From an uncultured Dehalococcoidia bacterium (GTDB lineage Bacteria; Chloroflexota; Dehalococcoidia; Lucifugimonadales; UBA1127), in the NCBI GenBank assembly GCA_951812285.1, contig OX638292.1, positions 1 to 64,000 of the forward strand: a stretch of 64,000 nt of DNA. The letters are read 5' to 3'. The position numbers were made by a program, and so were the translations under genes. The number at the start of each line of letters is the position of its first letter. The first letter of the stretch is position 1. Under the pieces are notes generated by a model. The model ran no database searches, was not told the origin of the DNA, and saw only the letters and a list, made by a program, of their open reading frames with translations. Shown piece by piece: positions 44,081 through 55,491 of this stretch.

Positions 44081-45160
44081 CTAAATCTCCTCCAGCGCTC
44101 GCCTTCTGCTAAGCGCCAATCGGTGCCGTTCCGGGTCTACGTTGAGGACCTTAAGCTCCAGTTCCTCGCCTTCCCGCACGGCCTCCCTGGGATGTTCAAT
44201 GTGCCTGGTGCTGAGCTCAGAAATGTGAATGAGGCCTTCAATACCCTCTTCAATCTGAGCAAATGCGCCGAACGTTGTCAACCTTGTTATAGTACCGTTA
44301 ACGATTTGACCGGGCTGAAAGTTCTCCGTTACCCAGTCCCACGGCTCCGGATTGAGCCTGCGAAGGCTGAGAGAGATCCGCTGCCGTTCCTGGTCTACCT
44401 TCAGCACCAGGACAGTGACCTCGTCCCCAACCTTGACGATCTGCTCCGGGTCCGCGACCGGCTGCCAAGAGAGCTCCGAGGTATGGATGAGCCCGTCGGC
44501 GCCCCCAAGGTCGACGAAGACGCCGAACTTGGAAATGCCGCTGACCTTGCCCGTCCGGGTCTCTCCCTCCACCAGCTCCTGCAGCAGCCGGGTCTTCTGC
44601 GCCTCTCTCGCGCTCTGCCACGCGAGCCGCTCCGAGAGGATTGCGCGCCTGCGCCTGCGGTCAACCTCGAGGACCTTGTATTCCTGCGGCTGCCCCGGCG
44701 TCACTCCGACGCCTGCCTCCGCCTGCTGTCGCTGGTCGCGGGTGGCGGGCAGGAGGTGGGAAAGGGGGACAAAGGCCTGCACGCCCTCCACCAGCACGAC
44801 GGCGCCCCCGCGGTTGTGCTCAATGATGACACCTTCCACGAGTTCGCCGGACTCCATGGCCTTTTCAAGGATGACCCAGCCCTGCTCACTGCGGGCGCGG
44901 TCAAGGGACAGCAGCGCCGTGCCCTCCTCTCCCTCGGTGCGGAGCACGTACGCGATCAGGGGCGCGCCGACCTCCAGGGCCGCCAGGGCATCCGGCGTCA
45001 AACTACGGGCCTCCCGAGTGGGAATGATGCCCTCAGACTTGCCGCCCACGTTGACCAGGATGCCCTCCTGATCGACGCGCATGACCACGCCCTCAACAAC
45101 CTCTCCCCGCCGAAGGTCCTTCCAGCCGCCCTCCAGCTCCAGGAGCTCACCCATTGTCAT
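44081..45160 (-). CDS. rpsA: S1 RNA-binding protein, ribosomal protein S1 homolog
   Basis: 359 residues with four S1 (OB-fold) RNA-binding domains at about 16-85, 103-170, 187-257 and 273-345. The third and fourth are the most canonical (GISKFGVFVDLGGADGLIH; LTTFGAFAQIEEGIEGLIH). Four-domain S1 proteins replace the six-domain form in many non-proteobacteria and aid translation initiation. The start is uncertain: ATG 45160 is preferred, GTG 45196 is possible, and the TTG at 45247 lies upstream of the predicted transcription start. It precedes clpC by 76 bases. Confidence 0.88.
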   Translation of the reverse strand: MTMGELLELEGGWKDLRRGEVVEGVVMRVDQEGILVNVGGKSEGIIPTREARSLTPDALAALEVGAPLIAYVLRTEGEEGTALLSLDRARSEQGWVILEKAMESGELVEGVIIEHNRGGAVVLVEGVQAFVPLSHLLPATRDQRQQAEAGVGVTPGQPQEYKVLEVDRRRRRAILSERLAWQSAREAQKTRLLQELVEGETRTGKVSGISKFGVFVDLGGADGLIHTSELSWQPVADPEQIVKVGDEVTVLVLKVDQERQRISLSLRRLNPEPWDWVTENFQPGQIVNGTITRLTTFGAFAQIEEGIEGLIHISELSTRHIEHPREAVREGEELELKVLNVDPERHRLALSRRRALEEI

Positions 45161-45234
45161 GGTTTCTGGGGTCTGTTCATGTGGAGACGAGACCACGGTC
45201 AATACCTGCCGCTGCTCGAATACGAGACGTCCAC

Positions 45235-45264
45235 ATTGTAGCTTCAAGCAATAGGGCGTGTAAA
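45235..45264 (-). promoter_or_regulatory. promoter of the S1-protein gene
   Basis: Minus-strand TTTACA (45259-45264) and TACAAT (45235-45240), 18 bases apart, put transcription start near 45228, about 68 bases before the chosen ATG. The spacer from 45265 to 45478 shows nothing further that I can support. Confidence 0.65.
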
Positions 45265-45478
45265 GGTCAAACGGCTTCTTTGATTGCCTTGACTTTATGG
45301 CTTCAACTGCTCTGCAAGACCGTCGCCCAAAGAGCTGCGTGGAGCCGGGCGCCTCGTTCTGTGACTAGGACGCGCGCAAGGCTGCTCCCGTTCCATGCAC
45401 CGGGGAATGAGGGATACCCGGAGTCGTAGCAGTCGGGCCCGCTTGCGGGGTGTGCCGAGGGGTTGACGCGCTCGCCCG

Positions 45479-45940
45479 TCAGCGCACGGGGACGTGGATG
45501 TCGGTGCGCCACTTGGATTGGTCGGGCTCCGCGCCGGGATCGGTCACGTAGACCTCCCAGGGCGCCCCGGCGATCTCGAGCCCCTGCGATCCGATCCACT
45601 CGAACAGCGCGCCCCACGACTGCGGCAGGTCATCGTAGGGGCCCAGGTGGGTGACCGTCGCGACGGTGCAGGCGGGCAGCTCGCCCGCAAGGACGCGGCC
45701 CGCGCCCTCCATCGGCTCGGCGACGGGCATGCCGCACTCGAAGTCGACGGTGGTGTCCTCCATGGCGAAGTAGCGGGAGAAGGGCATGCCGGACGGCTGC
45801 TGCCCGTGCTGCAGGATGTGCGCGTAGACCTCGCCGAAGTGCTCGCCCAAGAGTTCGGGGAGCTTGTCGGCGGTTGTCGTGGCGCGGATGGTCAGGATGT
45901 GCTGCCCTTCGACCTGCTTCGTCTCGAAGATCTGTACCAT
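45479..45940 (-). CDS. GyrI-like effector-binding-domain protein
   Basis: A 153-residue protein of the GyrI-like/AraC effector-binding fold (SRPBCC-unrelated SOUL-like barrel), made of two related halves: FETKQVEGQHILTIRA in the first and ACTVATVTHLGPYDDL in the second, with WEVYVTDPGAEPDQSKW at the end. Such proteins bind small hydrophobic cations or other ligands; the ligand here is unknown. ATG at 45940 follows TGGAGGATC. It lies downstream of the 5S gene on the same strand, beyond a U-tract, so it may be transcribed separately. Confidence 0.82.
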   Translation of the reverse strand: MVQIFETKQVEGQHILTIRATTTADKLPELLGEHFGEVYAHILQHGQQPSGMPFSRYFAMEDTTVDFECGMPVAEPMEGAGRVLAGELPACTVATVTHLGPYDDLPQSWGALFEWIGSQGLEIAGAPWEVYVTDPGAEPDQSKWRTDIHVPVR

Positions 45941-46003
45941 TGGTGATCCTCCAGGTGTTTGCTGACTGCTGCCCAAGACGCCAAGGGTGGCGAGAGCGGT
46001 GGG

Positions 46004-46017
46004 CACAAAAAAAGAAG
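46004..46017 (-). terminator. U-tract ending the rRNA transcript
   Basis: Just beyond the 3' end of 5S the minus strand reads GGGCTTC followed by seven U (46013-46007). The G+C-rich closing stem of 5S lies directly before it; no separate hairpin is obvious. Confidence 0.5.
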
Positions 46018-46018
46018 C

Positions 46019-46138
46019 CCCCGGGCAACGGCCGATTTTCCCACCCCCTCCCGAGGGCAGTATCGTTGGCGCTGAGGCGTTTCACTTCCGTGTTCGGAAT
46101 GGGAACGGGTGGTTCCACCTCGCTCTAGTCACCCGGGG
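46019..46138 (-). rRNA. rrf: 5S ribosomal RNA
   Basis: A 120-base RNA whose ends pair (CCCCGGG with CCCGGGG) to form helix I. The internal CCCATTCCGAACACGGAAGT segment is the universal 5S loop B/C region. It lies about 80-100 bases downstream of 23S on the same strand. The ends are set by the closing stem. Confidence 0.95.
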
Positions 46139-46220
46139 AATGCTTCACGTGATGCACGCGACGTCCCGCCGGGAGGGCGGGACGGAAGAAGAGCAAGATA
46201 ACGCAATCGGGGAGGAGCCC

Positions 46221-46241
46221 CGAGCCTTGGAGTGGGGAAGG
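46221..46241 (-). other. 3' arm of the 23S processing stem
   Basis: These 21 bases are complementary to 49200-49220 with a single mismatch. Folding brings both ends of 23S together for RNase III-type maturation. A second, outer 10-base pairing lies in the 23S-5S spacer (GAAGAGCAAG type, near 46190-46199, against 49247-49256). Confidence 0.75.
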
Positions 46242-49199
<2,958 letters not shown>

Positions 49200-49220
49200 C
49201 CTTCCCCACTACAAGGCTCG
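49200..49220 (-). other. 5' arm of the 23S processing stem
   Basis: Complementary over 21 bases, with one mismatch, to 46221-46241 at the other end of the 23S gene. This defines the primary processing stem and the approximate mature 5' end. Confidence 0.75.
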
Positions 49221-49405
49221 ATGCTGCTCCCTTACTTGCACTTTAACTTGCTCTTCAGTTGGTAACGTGCAGTCTTCCGGTGGTCAGGGCTAGAGACACA
49301 AAGACGGCGCTCGGGGGGCTTCCCCCGGCCGCCGCCTGAGGATTCCGCCTTGGGTTGCGTGCTATGCGCTGCCCTGCATTCCCTGTCCTTTGGAAGATTG
49401 AATCA

Positions 49406-49435
49406 ACTATACCGCAGTCGTTTTCACGTCGTCAA
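49406..49435 (-). promoter_or_regulatory. promoter of the 23S-5S transcript
   Basis: Minus-strand TTGACG (49430-49435), 18 bases, TATAGT (49406-49411): start near 49399, about 180 bases before the processing stem. The leader holds a long G+C-rich hairpin near 49305-49338. A dedicated promoter here supports 23S-5S being transcribed without 16S. Confidence 0.8.
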
Positions 49436-49463
49436 GGGCTGTTTCGCGCGGATTTCGACGCCC

Positions 49464-49829
49464 TCACCCGCGCCGGTACACCTCCACGGCCGCTCCGCTC
49501 AGCACGGCCCCGGGTATGGGCGGCGACGGCTTGGTCACCCGCACCCGCACGGCGCGCACCGGCTGCTCTGCCAGCACCCGCCCGGCGATGCCCTCCGCGA
49601 CGGCCTCGATGAGCCTCCGTGGCTCGCCCTCCACCACGTCGCGAGCGGCGGTGTACACCGCCGCGTAGTTCACTGCCTGCGTGATGTCGTCCCGTTGCCC
49701 CGCGTTGCGCGTGTCCGCCTCAAGCTCGATGTCGACGATGAAGCGTTGCCCCAGCCGCTGTTCCTCGTCCGTCACACCGTGAAATCCGTAGAACACCATG
49801 CCGGTCAGGATGATCTTGTCGTCCGCCAT
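49464..49829 (-). CDS. folB: dihydroneopterin aldolase
   Basis: Cleaves 7,8-dihydroneopterin to 6-hydroxymethyl-dihydropterin in folate synthesis. About 121 residues, a full family length, with MVFYGFHGVTDEEQRLGQRF near the N-terminus, the active Glu and Tyr regions, and KPSPPIPG near the end. ATG at 49829 is chosen over 49832 for its spacing from AGGAGG. It is downstream of tlyA on the minus strand, 60 bases apart; no other folate gene is present. Its stop lies close to the rRNA promoter. Confidence 0.94.
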   Translation of the reverse strand: MADDKIILTGMVFYGFHGVTDEEQRLGQRFIVDIELEADTRNAGQRDDITQAVNYAAVYTAARDVVEGEPRRLIEAVAEGIAGRVLAEQPVRAVRVRVTKPSPPIPGAVLSGAAVEVYRRG

Positions 49830-49892
49830 CATGCGCCTCCTCTACCGGTCTCCATCGTGGGCGCCCCCTTACCATGAGGGCCCGCCCGTAGC

Positions 49893-50624
49893 TCAAGCAG
49901 TCTCAAGCAGCACAAAGAACTCCCGGTTGCCGTCCGTCCCGGTGATGGGCGAGGCCGCGATGCCCCGCAGCCGGTGCCCCTGCGCGATGGCCCACTGCAC
50001 GAAGCCGCCAACGACCTCCGCGTGCGTCTTCGGCTCACGGACGATGCCGCCCCGGCCGACCGCGGCGCGGTCCGCCTCGAACTGCGGCTTCACCAGCACG
50101 AGCATCCGACCGCCGGACCGCAGGTGCGCGGCCATCTGCGGCAGCACCAACCGCAGCGAGATGAAGGAGACGTCGGCGACGGCCATGTCGACCAACTCGG
50201 GCAATGTGAAGGGGTTGCGCGCGTTGATGCCCTCCTGCGCGGTGACCCGCTCGTCCTGCCGCAGCTTGTGCGCCAGCTGCCCCCGCCCAACGTCGATGGC
50301 GTAGACGTGCGATGCCCCCCGCTGCAGCAGACAGTCCGTGAACCCGCCCGTCGACGCGCCGACGTCGAGAGCGACGGCCCCCGCCGGGTCGAGCCCAAGG
50401 GCGTCCAGCGCGCCGGCCATCTTGTCGCCGCCGCGGCCGACGTACTGCAGTGGCGCCCGCACGTCCACGCTCGCCTCAGCGGCGACGGCCGTGCCCGGCT
50501 TGGTGACGGGTTGCCCGTCGACGGTGACGCTGCCCGCCATCAGCAGGGCCTGGGCCTTCTCCCGCGTCGGCGCGAGCCCCCGCTCCACCATCAGCACGTC
50601 GATGCGCCTGCGCTTTGTCGTCAT
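49893..50624 (-). CDS. tlyA: TlyA-family rRNA 2'-O-methyltransferase
   Basis: 243 residues: an N-terminal S4 RNA-binding domain (about 7-60) and an FtsJ/RrmJ-type methyltransferase with the AdoMet motif ALDVGASTGGFTDCL at about 85-99 and VKPQFEA later. TlyA proteins methylate 2'-OH of cytidines in 16S and/or 23S rRNA; haemolysin annotation of relatives is historic. ATG at 50624 starts the S4 domain (KRRRIDVLMVERGLAPTREKA). It is divergent from the UbiA-type gene and upstream of folB. Confidence 0.92.
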   Translation of the reverse strand: MTTKRRRIDVLMVERGLAPTREKAQALLMAGSVTVDGQPVTKPGTAVAAEASVDVRAPLQYVGRGGDKMAGALDALGLDPAGAVALDVGASTGGFTDCLLQRGASHVYAIDVGRGQLAHKLRQDERVTAQEGINARNPFTLPELVDMAVADVSFISLRLVLPQMAAHLRSGGRMLVLVKPQFEADRAAVGRGGIVREPKTHAEVVGGFVQWAIAQGHRLRGIAASPITGTDGNREFFVLLETA

Positions 50625-50672
50625 GTCCCGCAATTCGCCTCGAGCGGGGCATTGGACGCAAACGCCGCGCCG

Positions 50673-50702
50673 TTGACGATGCCCCGCTTCACTTTCTATG
50701 AT
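50673..50702 (+). promoter_or_regulatory. promoter of the UbiA-type gene
   Basis: TTGACG (50673-50678), 18 bases, TATGAT (50697-50702). The predicted start falls at or next to the A of ATG 50710, so the transcript may be leaderless. Confidence 0.65.
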
Positions 50703-50709
50703 GCGGCAC

Positions 50710-51639
50710 ATGGCGCTGCACAGGAAAGGGGGGACTGCGTTCCTTGGCAGCCTGCTGCGGGCCATGCGGCCACGGCAGTGGGCCAAGAACGGCATCATCT
50801 ACTTCGCCTTCGTCTTCTCCATCAACCAGCGGTGGGAGTTCGCCCAACTACGCGAGGGCCTCGAGCTTTTCGCCATCGCCACCGCCGCCTTCCTCCTCTG
50901 GTGCCTCGTCTCCAGCGCGACCTACCTCGTCAACGACCTGCTCGACGCTCCCCACGACCGTCTCCACCCGACGAAACGAAACCGCCCCATCGCCGCCGGA
51001 CTCCTCTCCGCTCGGACAGCGTCCATCGCGGCGGCAGCCATGTTCGCCGTGGGTCTCGGGCTGTCGTTCCTGCTGCAGCCGTGGTTCGGCGTCGCCGCGC
51101 TGGTGTACATAGCCCTGACGCTCTCCTACTCGGCGTTCCTGAAGCGGCTGCCCGTCGTCGACGTCCTGGCGTTGGGCAGCGTCTACGTGCTGCGGGCCGT
51201 CGCCGGGGCCGTCGTCATCGACGTTCCCATCTCCCCGTGGCTGTACGCGGTGACCGGACTCGGCGCGATAATGATCGTTCTGGGCAAGCGCCGCGGCGAG
51301 CTGATGACCGCAACGGAGGGCGGCGCCGAGCAGCAGCGGTCCGTCCTCGGCGCCTACAGCCCTCGACTACTCGACGCCCTCATCGGCGCCAGCGCGGCGG
51401 GGCTGCTTGCCGCCTACGTCATCTACACGTTGACGGCCTCGGGCCTCCCCGGCAACATGGCGATGACCCTCACGGTCCCCATCGCCGCCTTCGGCCTCTA
51501 CCGCTACCTCCGCCTCCTCTACCGCGACGGCAACGCGGGCGAGACGCCGGAGGAGATGTTCCTGCGCGACCGCCCGCTGCAGGTCGCCGCCGTCCTCGGG
51601 CTGGCGACGGTGCTTACCGTGCTCTCGCTGGGGCGGTAG
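50710..51639 (+). CDS. UbiA-family prenyltransferase, DPPR synthase-like
   Basis: A 309-residue membrane prenyltransferase with about eight hydrophobic segments. The first prenyl-diphosphate motif is N75-D-x2-D79-x3-D83 in NDLLDAPHDRLHPTKRNRPIAAG. The N-terminal RPRQWAKNGIIYFAFVFS resembles decaprenyl-phosphate phosphoribosyltransferase and other glycolipid-forming UbiA members, not quinone enzymes; this is a judgement from the motif. ATG at 50710 is preferred because the promoter's -10 ends only eight bases before it, which rules out the ATG at 50698. Confidence 0.83.
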   Translation: MALHRKGGTAFLGSLLRAMRPRQWAKNGIIYFAFVFSINQRWEFAQLREGLELFAIATAAFLLWCLVSSATYLVNDLLDAPHDRLHPTKRNRPIAAGLLSARTASIAAAAMFAVGLGLSFLLQPWFGVAALVYIALTLSYSAFLKRLPVVDVLALGSVYVLRAVAGAVVIDVPISPWLYAVTGLGAIMIVLGKRRGELMTATEGGAEQQRSVLGAYSPRLLDALIGASAAGLLAAYVIYTLTASGLPGNMAMTLTVPIAAFGLYRYLRLLYRDGNAGETPEEMFLRDRPLQVAAVLGLATVLTVLSLGR

Positions 51640-51663
51640 CTCGCCATCCCCGCGCTTCCTGTA

Positions 51664-51692
51664 GTGACGCCACGTACAATGGGTGCTATACT
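51664..51692 (+). promoter_or_regulatory. promoter of the rpmH cluster
   Basis: GTGACG (51664-51669), 17 bases, TATACT (51687-51692) within TGCTATACT. The leader to rpmH is about 70 bases and contains GGTAGGAGG, but no recognised riboswitch. Confidence 0.65.
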
Positions 51693-51771
51693 CACCCCGC
51701 AACATGCAAATGAGTGACGCCTCTCTCGCGCCCGTCGGGGTCGGTAGGAGGCAGTCAGGTGCGGTGAAACA

Positions 51772-51909
51772 ATGCCAAAGCGGACACTCCAACCTAAGAC
51801 CCGTTATCGCAAGAACACCCACGGCTTCAGGGTGCGCATGCGCTCCCGAGAGGGACGGCTGGTGCTGAAGCGCCGCCGGCTCAAGGGCCGTGTGCGGCTG
51901 GCGGGATAG
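51772..51909 (+). CDS. rpmH: 50S ribosomal protein L34
   Basis: A 45-residue, extremely basic ribosomal protein, too short for many gene callers. It begins [20 protein letters not shown] and continues with the family's VRMRSREGR and KRRRLKGR segments. ATG at 51772. It heads the conserved order rpmH-rnpA-yidD-yidC-jag. dnaA, often divergent from rpmH, is not here; a UbiA-type gene lies upstream instead. Confidence 0.97.
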   Translation: MPKRTLQPKTRYRKNTHGFRVRMRSREGRLVLKRRRLKGRVRLAG

Positions 51910-51950
51910 GCCCCGGTCTCCCCTCGGACGCACCATGCGTCAGGACGACC

Positions 51951-52310
51951 ATGCTGCCGCGGCAACACCGCCTCACGAAGAAGGCCAGCTTTGACGCCGT
52001 GTTTGCGAACGGGCGCAGGTGGGCCGGAAAGCACGTAACCATCAGAACACTTTCCAATGGGACTGACGAGTACCGCTGCGGGCTCTCCGCCAGCAAGGCG
52101 GTCGGCAACGCGGTGGTGCGCAATCGTGTCAAGCGGAGGCTCCGGGAGATCGTCCGCGGAGCCAACGTAGTGCCCGGCTACGACGTGGTCGTGGTGGCGC
52201 GGCCCTCGGCCGCCGAGGCGTCGTTCGAGGGGCTCCGCGACGATGTAATAGGACTGTTGCGGCGCGCCGGAGTATGCAGCGCGCCGGCTGAGCAAGGAGA
52301 GGACAGGTGA
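51951..52310 (+). CDS. rnpA: ribonuclease P protein component
   Basis: The protein cofactor of RNase P, which trims tRNA 5' leaders together with the RNA subunit. 119 residues with the opening [18 protein letters not shown] and the RNR-motif helix [14 protein letters not shown] that binds pre-tRNA and P RNA. ATG at 51951 follows AGGACGACC. The stop overlaps yidD by four bases. Confidence 0.95.
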   Translation: MLPRQHRLTKKASFDAVFANGRRWAGKHVTIRTLSNGTDEYRCGLSASKAVGNAVVRNRVKRRLREIVRGANVVPGYDVVVVARPSAAEASFEGLRDDVIGLLRRAGVCSAPAEQGEDR

Positions 52311-52558
52311 AGGGGCTGACCCTCGCGCTGGTCCGGATCTATCAGAGACTCGTTTCACCCGTGTTGGGCGCCCGGTGCCGCTATCTGCCGACGTGCTCCG
52401 AGTACGCCCTCGAGGCTATCGAGCTGCACGGGACGCTCCGCGGCGGCTGGCTTGCGCTCTGCCGCCTCGCCCGCTGCACCCCGTGGGGCGGCAGCGGCTA
52501 CGACCCTGTCCCTCACACACACGAAGCGTCGCATGAACCAGGCATTGAGACCCGATGA
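52307..52558 (+). CDS. yidD: membrane protein insertion efficiency factor
   Basis: An 83-residue protein of the YidD family, associated with YidC-dependent insertion. The core [20 protein letters not shown] followed by CSEYALEAI holds two of the three conserved cysteines, and [14 protein letters not shown] the third. GTG at 52307 overlaps the rnpA stop (GTGA). The last 12 residues are non-conserved. Confidence 0.93.
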   Translation: MKGLTLALVRIYQRLVSPVLGARCRYLPTCSEYALEAIELHGTLRGGWLALCRLARCTPWGGSGYDPVPHTHEASHEPGIETR

Positions 52559-52601
52559 TTGCGTGGGCTGCCGGAGTGCGCCCGGAAGAGGACATCCTTC
52601 A

Positions 52602-53768
52602 GTGACACCCGGACGTTGGTGGGTCCCGGTTCTGCTCGCCGCGCTGCTCGCCGTGCTCGGCGGGTGTGGCATCGACAGGTTTGACGCCAAGGGCTGGGCC
52701 GGCCTGGCCGTGGACGGCGACGCCCTCTACGTCACCTCCGGCGAGGGCCGCGTTTTCGCGCTCAACGTCACCGGGGACGCCGAGGGCACCGGCGGACGTC
52801 CCGCCCTGCTGTACAACCCCTTCCCCCCCACCAACGAGGACGGCCTCGGCCCCGTCTACAGCACGCCGGTGCTCGGCGCATACGGCGGCGAGTCCGGCAC
52901 GGCCCAGGACAGCATCTTCCTCGTCACCTATGAAAACCCCGAAGAGGACGACGATGTCGGCGCCAACGTCTTTGCGCTGAACGCGGAGACCGGCGTTCAG
53001 AACTGGTCGACCGTCCTCCCCGGCCGCATCGTGGGCACTCCCGCAGTGGCCGGCAACTCCCTTGTCGTCGGCACCGACGACGGCAGCCTCCACGCCATCG
53101 CACTCCCCGAGGATCCGGCGGCGCTCCCCGGCAGGACGTGGGCGCCCTTCCAGGCTGACGACAGGATCTGGTCGCAAGCCACCGTGGACAGCGGCACACT
53201 CTACTTCGGCACCCTTGGCCACTCCGTCTACGCGGTCAGTCTGGCTGACGGAGCGGAGCGGTGGAGCGTGGCGCTCGACGGCGCGGTCGTCGGCAGCCCG
53301 CTGGTGCTCAACGGCACGGTCTACGTCGGCGCGCTGAACCGCACCCTGTACGCGCTCGACGCCCAGACCGGCGACGAGCTGTGGCGCTTTGGGGGCGACG
53401 GCTGGTTCTGGGCAACGCCCGTGTACGACGACGGCGTCATCTACGCCGCCACGCTCGGCGGAAGCCTGTACGCCCTCGATGCATCGGGCAACCGGCTCTG
53501 GTCCCTCCCGGCGAAGGCGAGCGGGCCCATCGTCGCGGCCCCCGAGGTACTGGAGCGCTCGATCGTCGTCGCGACGACGGAGAAGATCGTGCACCAGTTC
53601 AGCCGCATCGACGGCCTCGAGGAGTGGTCGATCGGCGTAGGCGAGCAGGTGCGCGCCAACATGACCAGCCAGGGCGAGGTGGTCTACCTCATAGACTCGG
53701 ACGGCGTCGTGCACGCCCTCCACACCGGCCAACGCCGCGAGCTCTGGACGTACCCGACAGACAACTAG
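52602..53768 (+). CDS. PQQ-repeat (BamB-like) beta-propeller lipoprotein
   Basis: A 388-residue predicted lipoprotein. From GTG 52602 the N-terminus is a signal peptide ending in a lipobox, LGGC, with Cys22 as the lipid-bearing residue; Lgt is encoded in this window. The rest is a propeller of PQQ-like repeats such as GTVYVGALNRTLYALDAQTG, GSLYALDASGNRLW and GVVHALHTGQ. The residues that bind PQQ in dehydrogenases are not evident, so a scaffold role like BamB is more likely than catalysis. It sits between yidD and yidC in the insertion-factor cluster, 11 bases before yidC. Confidence 0.86.
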   Translation: MTPGRWWVPVLLAALLAVLGGCGIDRFDAKGWAGLAVDGDALYVTSGEGRVFALNVTGDAEGTGGRPALLYNPFPPTNEDGLGPVYSTPVLGAYGGESGTAQDSIFLVTYENPEEDDDVGANVFALNAETGVQNWSTVLPGRIVGTPAVAGNSLVVGTDDGSLHAIALPEDPAALPGRTWAPFQADDRIWSQATVDSGTLYFGTLGHSVYAVSLADGAERWSVALDGAVVGSPLVLNGTVYVGALNRTLYALDAQTGDELWRFGGDGWFWATPVYDDGVIYAATLGGSLYALDASGNRLWSLPAKASGPIVAAPEVLERSIVVATTEKIVHQFSRIDGLEEWSIGVGEQVRANMTSQGEVVYLIDSDGVVHALHTGQRRELWTYPTDN

Positions 53769-53779
53769 AAGGACGCGCT

Positions 53780-54709
53780 GTGGAACTGATTGGCGACCTG
53801 TTCCGGGAGATCTTGATGCGGCCCATGGCGAACAGCCTCGTGCTGCTCTACCTTGGTCTCTTCAACAACTTCGGCCTGAGTATCATTGTCTTCACGGTGC
53901 TGATCCGTATCGCGACCATGCAGCTTACGCTGAAACAGATCAAGTCCACTCGCGCCATGTCCACCCTGCAGCCCAAGATGAAGGAGTTGCAGGCCAAGTA
54001 CAAGAACGACCGCCAGAAGCTCTCGCAGGAGACCTTCAAGCTCTACCGCGAGCACGGCGTGAACCCCATCGGCTGCCTGGGGCCGCTGGTCATTCAGTTC
54101 CCGATCTGGATCGGCCTCTACTGGGCGCTCATCCGCGTGCTGCCCTCCAGCCCGGAGAACCTTGCCGACCTGTCGCAGCTGCTGTACGGCTGGCTGCCCG
54201 TCGTGCACAAGGCGATCCCAGTGGACAGTACCTTCCTCTGGCTGGACCTCGCGGTGCCCGACACTCTGCCCGTCATGCCGCTGCTTGTCGGCGCGTCCAT
54301 GTGGGTCCAGCAGAAGATGATGACCTACCCCAGCCAGGACCCGAAGCAGGCCCAGACCCAGCAGATGATGCTGTGGATGATGCCCCTGCTCTTCGTGTTC
54401 CTGACCTTCAGTTTCCCCAGCGGACTGGCGCTCTACTGGCTCGCGACCAACATCATGGGCGTGGCCATTCAATACGTAACCACGGGTTGGGGCGGCCTCC
54501 GCCCATCGCGGCTGCAGCCAAGGGATGCCGGTGCGCCGGCCATGGCCGCTGCGGGCGCGGACGGCGGGTCCCAATCGACAGAGGAGCTTTCTAACAATGG
54601 AGAAGGTGGAAGCGAGCGGCAAGACAGTCGAAGAGGCAATCGAGCTGGCTCTAAAGCAACTCGACGTAAGGCGCGAAGAGGCCGAAATCGAGGTCCTCAC
54701 TCACGGTAA
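53780..54709 (+). CDS. yidC: membrane protein insertase YidC
   Basis: Inserts membrane proteins with or without Sec. 309 residues with five membrane segments in the short, Gram-positive-type form lacking the large periplasmic domain. NFGLSIIVFTVLIRIATM has the conserved groove Arg; HGVNPIGCLGPLVIQFPIWIG and FSFPSGLALYWLATNI are signatures. GTG at 53780 follows AAGGA. There is no evident lipobox. The C-terminal tail is strongly basic and is encoded in the 113 bases that overlap jag in another frame. Confidence 0.94.
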   Translation: MELIGDLFREILMRPMANSLVLLYLGLFNNFGLSIIVFTVLIRIATMQLTLKQIKSTRAMSTLQPKMKELQAKYKNDRQKLSQETFKLYREHGVNPIGCLGPLVIQFPIWIGLYWALIRVLPSSPENLADLSQLLYGWLPVVHKAIPVDSTFLWLDLAVPDTLPVMPLLVGASMWVQQKMMTYPSQDPKQAQTQQMMLWMMPLLFVFLTFSFPSGLALYWLATNIMGVAIQYVTTGWGGLRPSRLQPRDAGAPAMAAAGADGGSQSTEELSNNGEGGSERQDSRRGNRAGSKATRRKARRGRNRGPHSR

Positions 54710-55316
54710 GGCCGGCATCTTTGGCTTTGGATCGGAGCCGGCCCGAGTCCGGGCGACCCTTCTCGAGGCTGGCGGGCTCGTGCAGGCCGCCAAGGCGATT
54801 GTGGACGACCTCCTGCGCTCAATGGGCGTCATCGCCATCTCCACCATCTCCAAGCCGCCAGCCGACTCGCCCGACACGCAGCTCATCGAGATCACTGGCG
54901 AGGACTCCGGCCTCCTCATCGGTCGCCGCGGCGAGACGCTCCGCGTCCTGCAGTTCATGATGAACCTGCTGCTCAGCCGCAACCCGGACCAGCCCGAGGG
55001 CCGGGTCATGCTCGACGTAGAGCAGTACCGCCACCGCCGGACGCAGGTGCTCAAAGGCCTCGCGCTGCGCGTTGCAGACCGCGTCGCCGGTTCCGGCCGC
55101 GCATTCACCCTCGAGCCAATGTCCGCCGCCGAGCGCCGCGCCATCCACGTTGCCCTCACGGACCACCCCCGCGTCGTCACGCAGAGCGTCGGCGAGGGCG
55201 ATGACCGCAAGGTCATGGTCATGCCCCGCACCGGCGACGCCCTGCCTCGCGTCCGCCCCAACCGTGGGCGCCGCCGCCCGCAGGGGCAGGGGCAGCCGAG
55301 GCCGTCCGTCGAGTGA
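54597..55316 (+). CDS. jag: Jag/KhpB RNA-binding protein
   Basis: A 239-residue RNA-binding protein: an N-terminal Jag domain (about 1-50, [20 protein letters not shown]), a KH domain with [14 protein letters not shown], and an R3H domain ([20 protein letters not shown]). The C-terminus is a basic, disordered tail. ATG at 54597 follows GAGGAG and starts the conserved domain, so it truly begins inside yidC. Partner proteins of this family (KhpA) and YidC work in cell envelope and RNA regulation. Confidence 0.93.
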   Translation: MEKVEASGKTVEEAIELALKQLDVRREEAEIEVLTHGKAGIFGFGSEPARVRATLLEAGGLVQAAKAIVDDLLRSMGVIAISTISKPPADSPDTQLIEITGEDSGLLIGRRGETLRVLQFMMNLLLSRNPDQPEGRVMLDVEQYRHRRTQVLKGLALRVADRVAGSGRAFTLEPMSAAERRAIHVALTDHPRVVTQSVGEGDDRKVMVMPRTGDALPRVRPNRGRRRPQGQGQPRPSVE

Positions 55317-55372
55317 TGCGCCCGTAGCCGGGGCGCGGCGGAAGCCCTATAATTGAATGGTTGTGCCGGCAT

Positions 55373-55449
<77 letters not shown>

Positions 55450-55462
55450 ACAGACGCTTCAG

Positions 55463-55491
55463 GGGGTGGACTGCTATGGTTCACCCCTTTT
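55463..55491 (+). terminator. intrinsic terminator of tRNA-Pro
   Basis: GGGGTGGAC (55463-55471) pairs with GTTCACCCC (55479-55487), with one G-T pair, followed by TTTT. It lies 14 bases after the tRNA. Confidence 0.85.

Noticed and set aside
51640..51771. Possible replication origin next to rpmH
   Set aside because: No dnaA gene and no cluster of DnaA boxes; only a promoter and an ordinary leader are visible.
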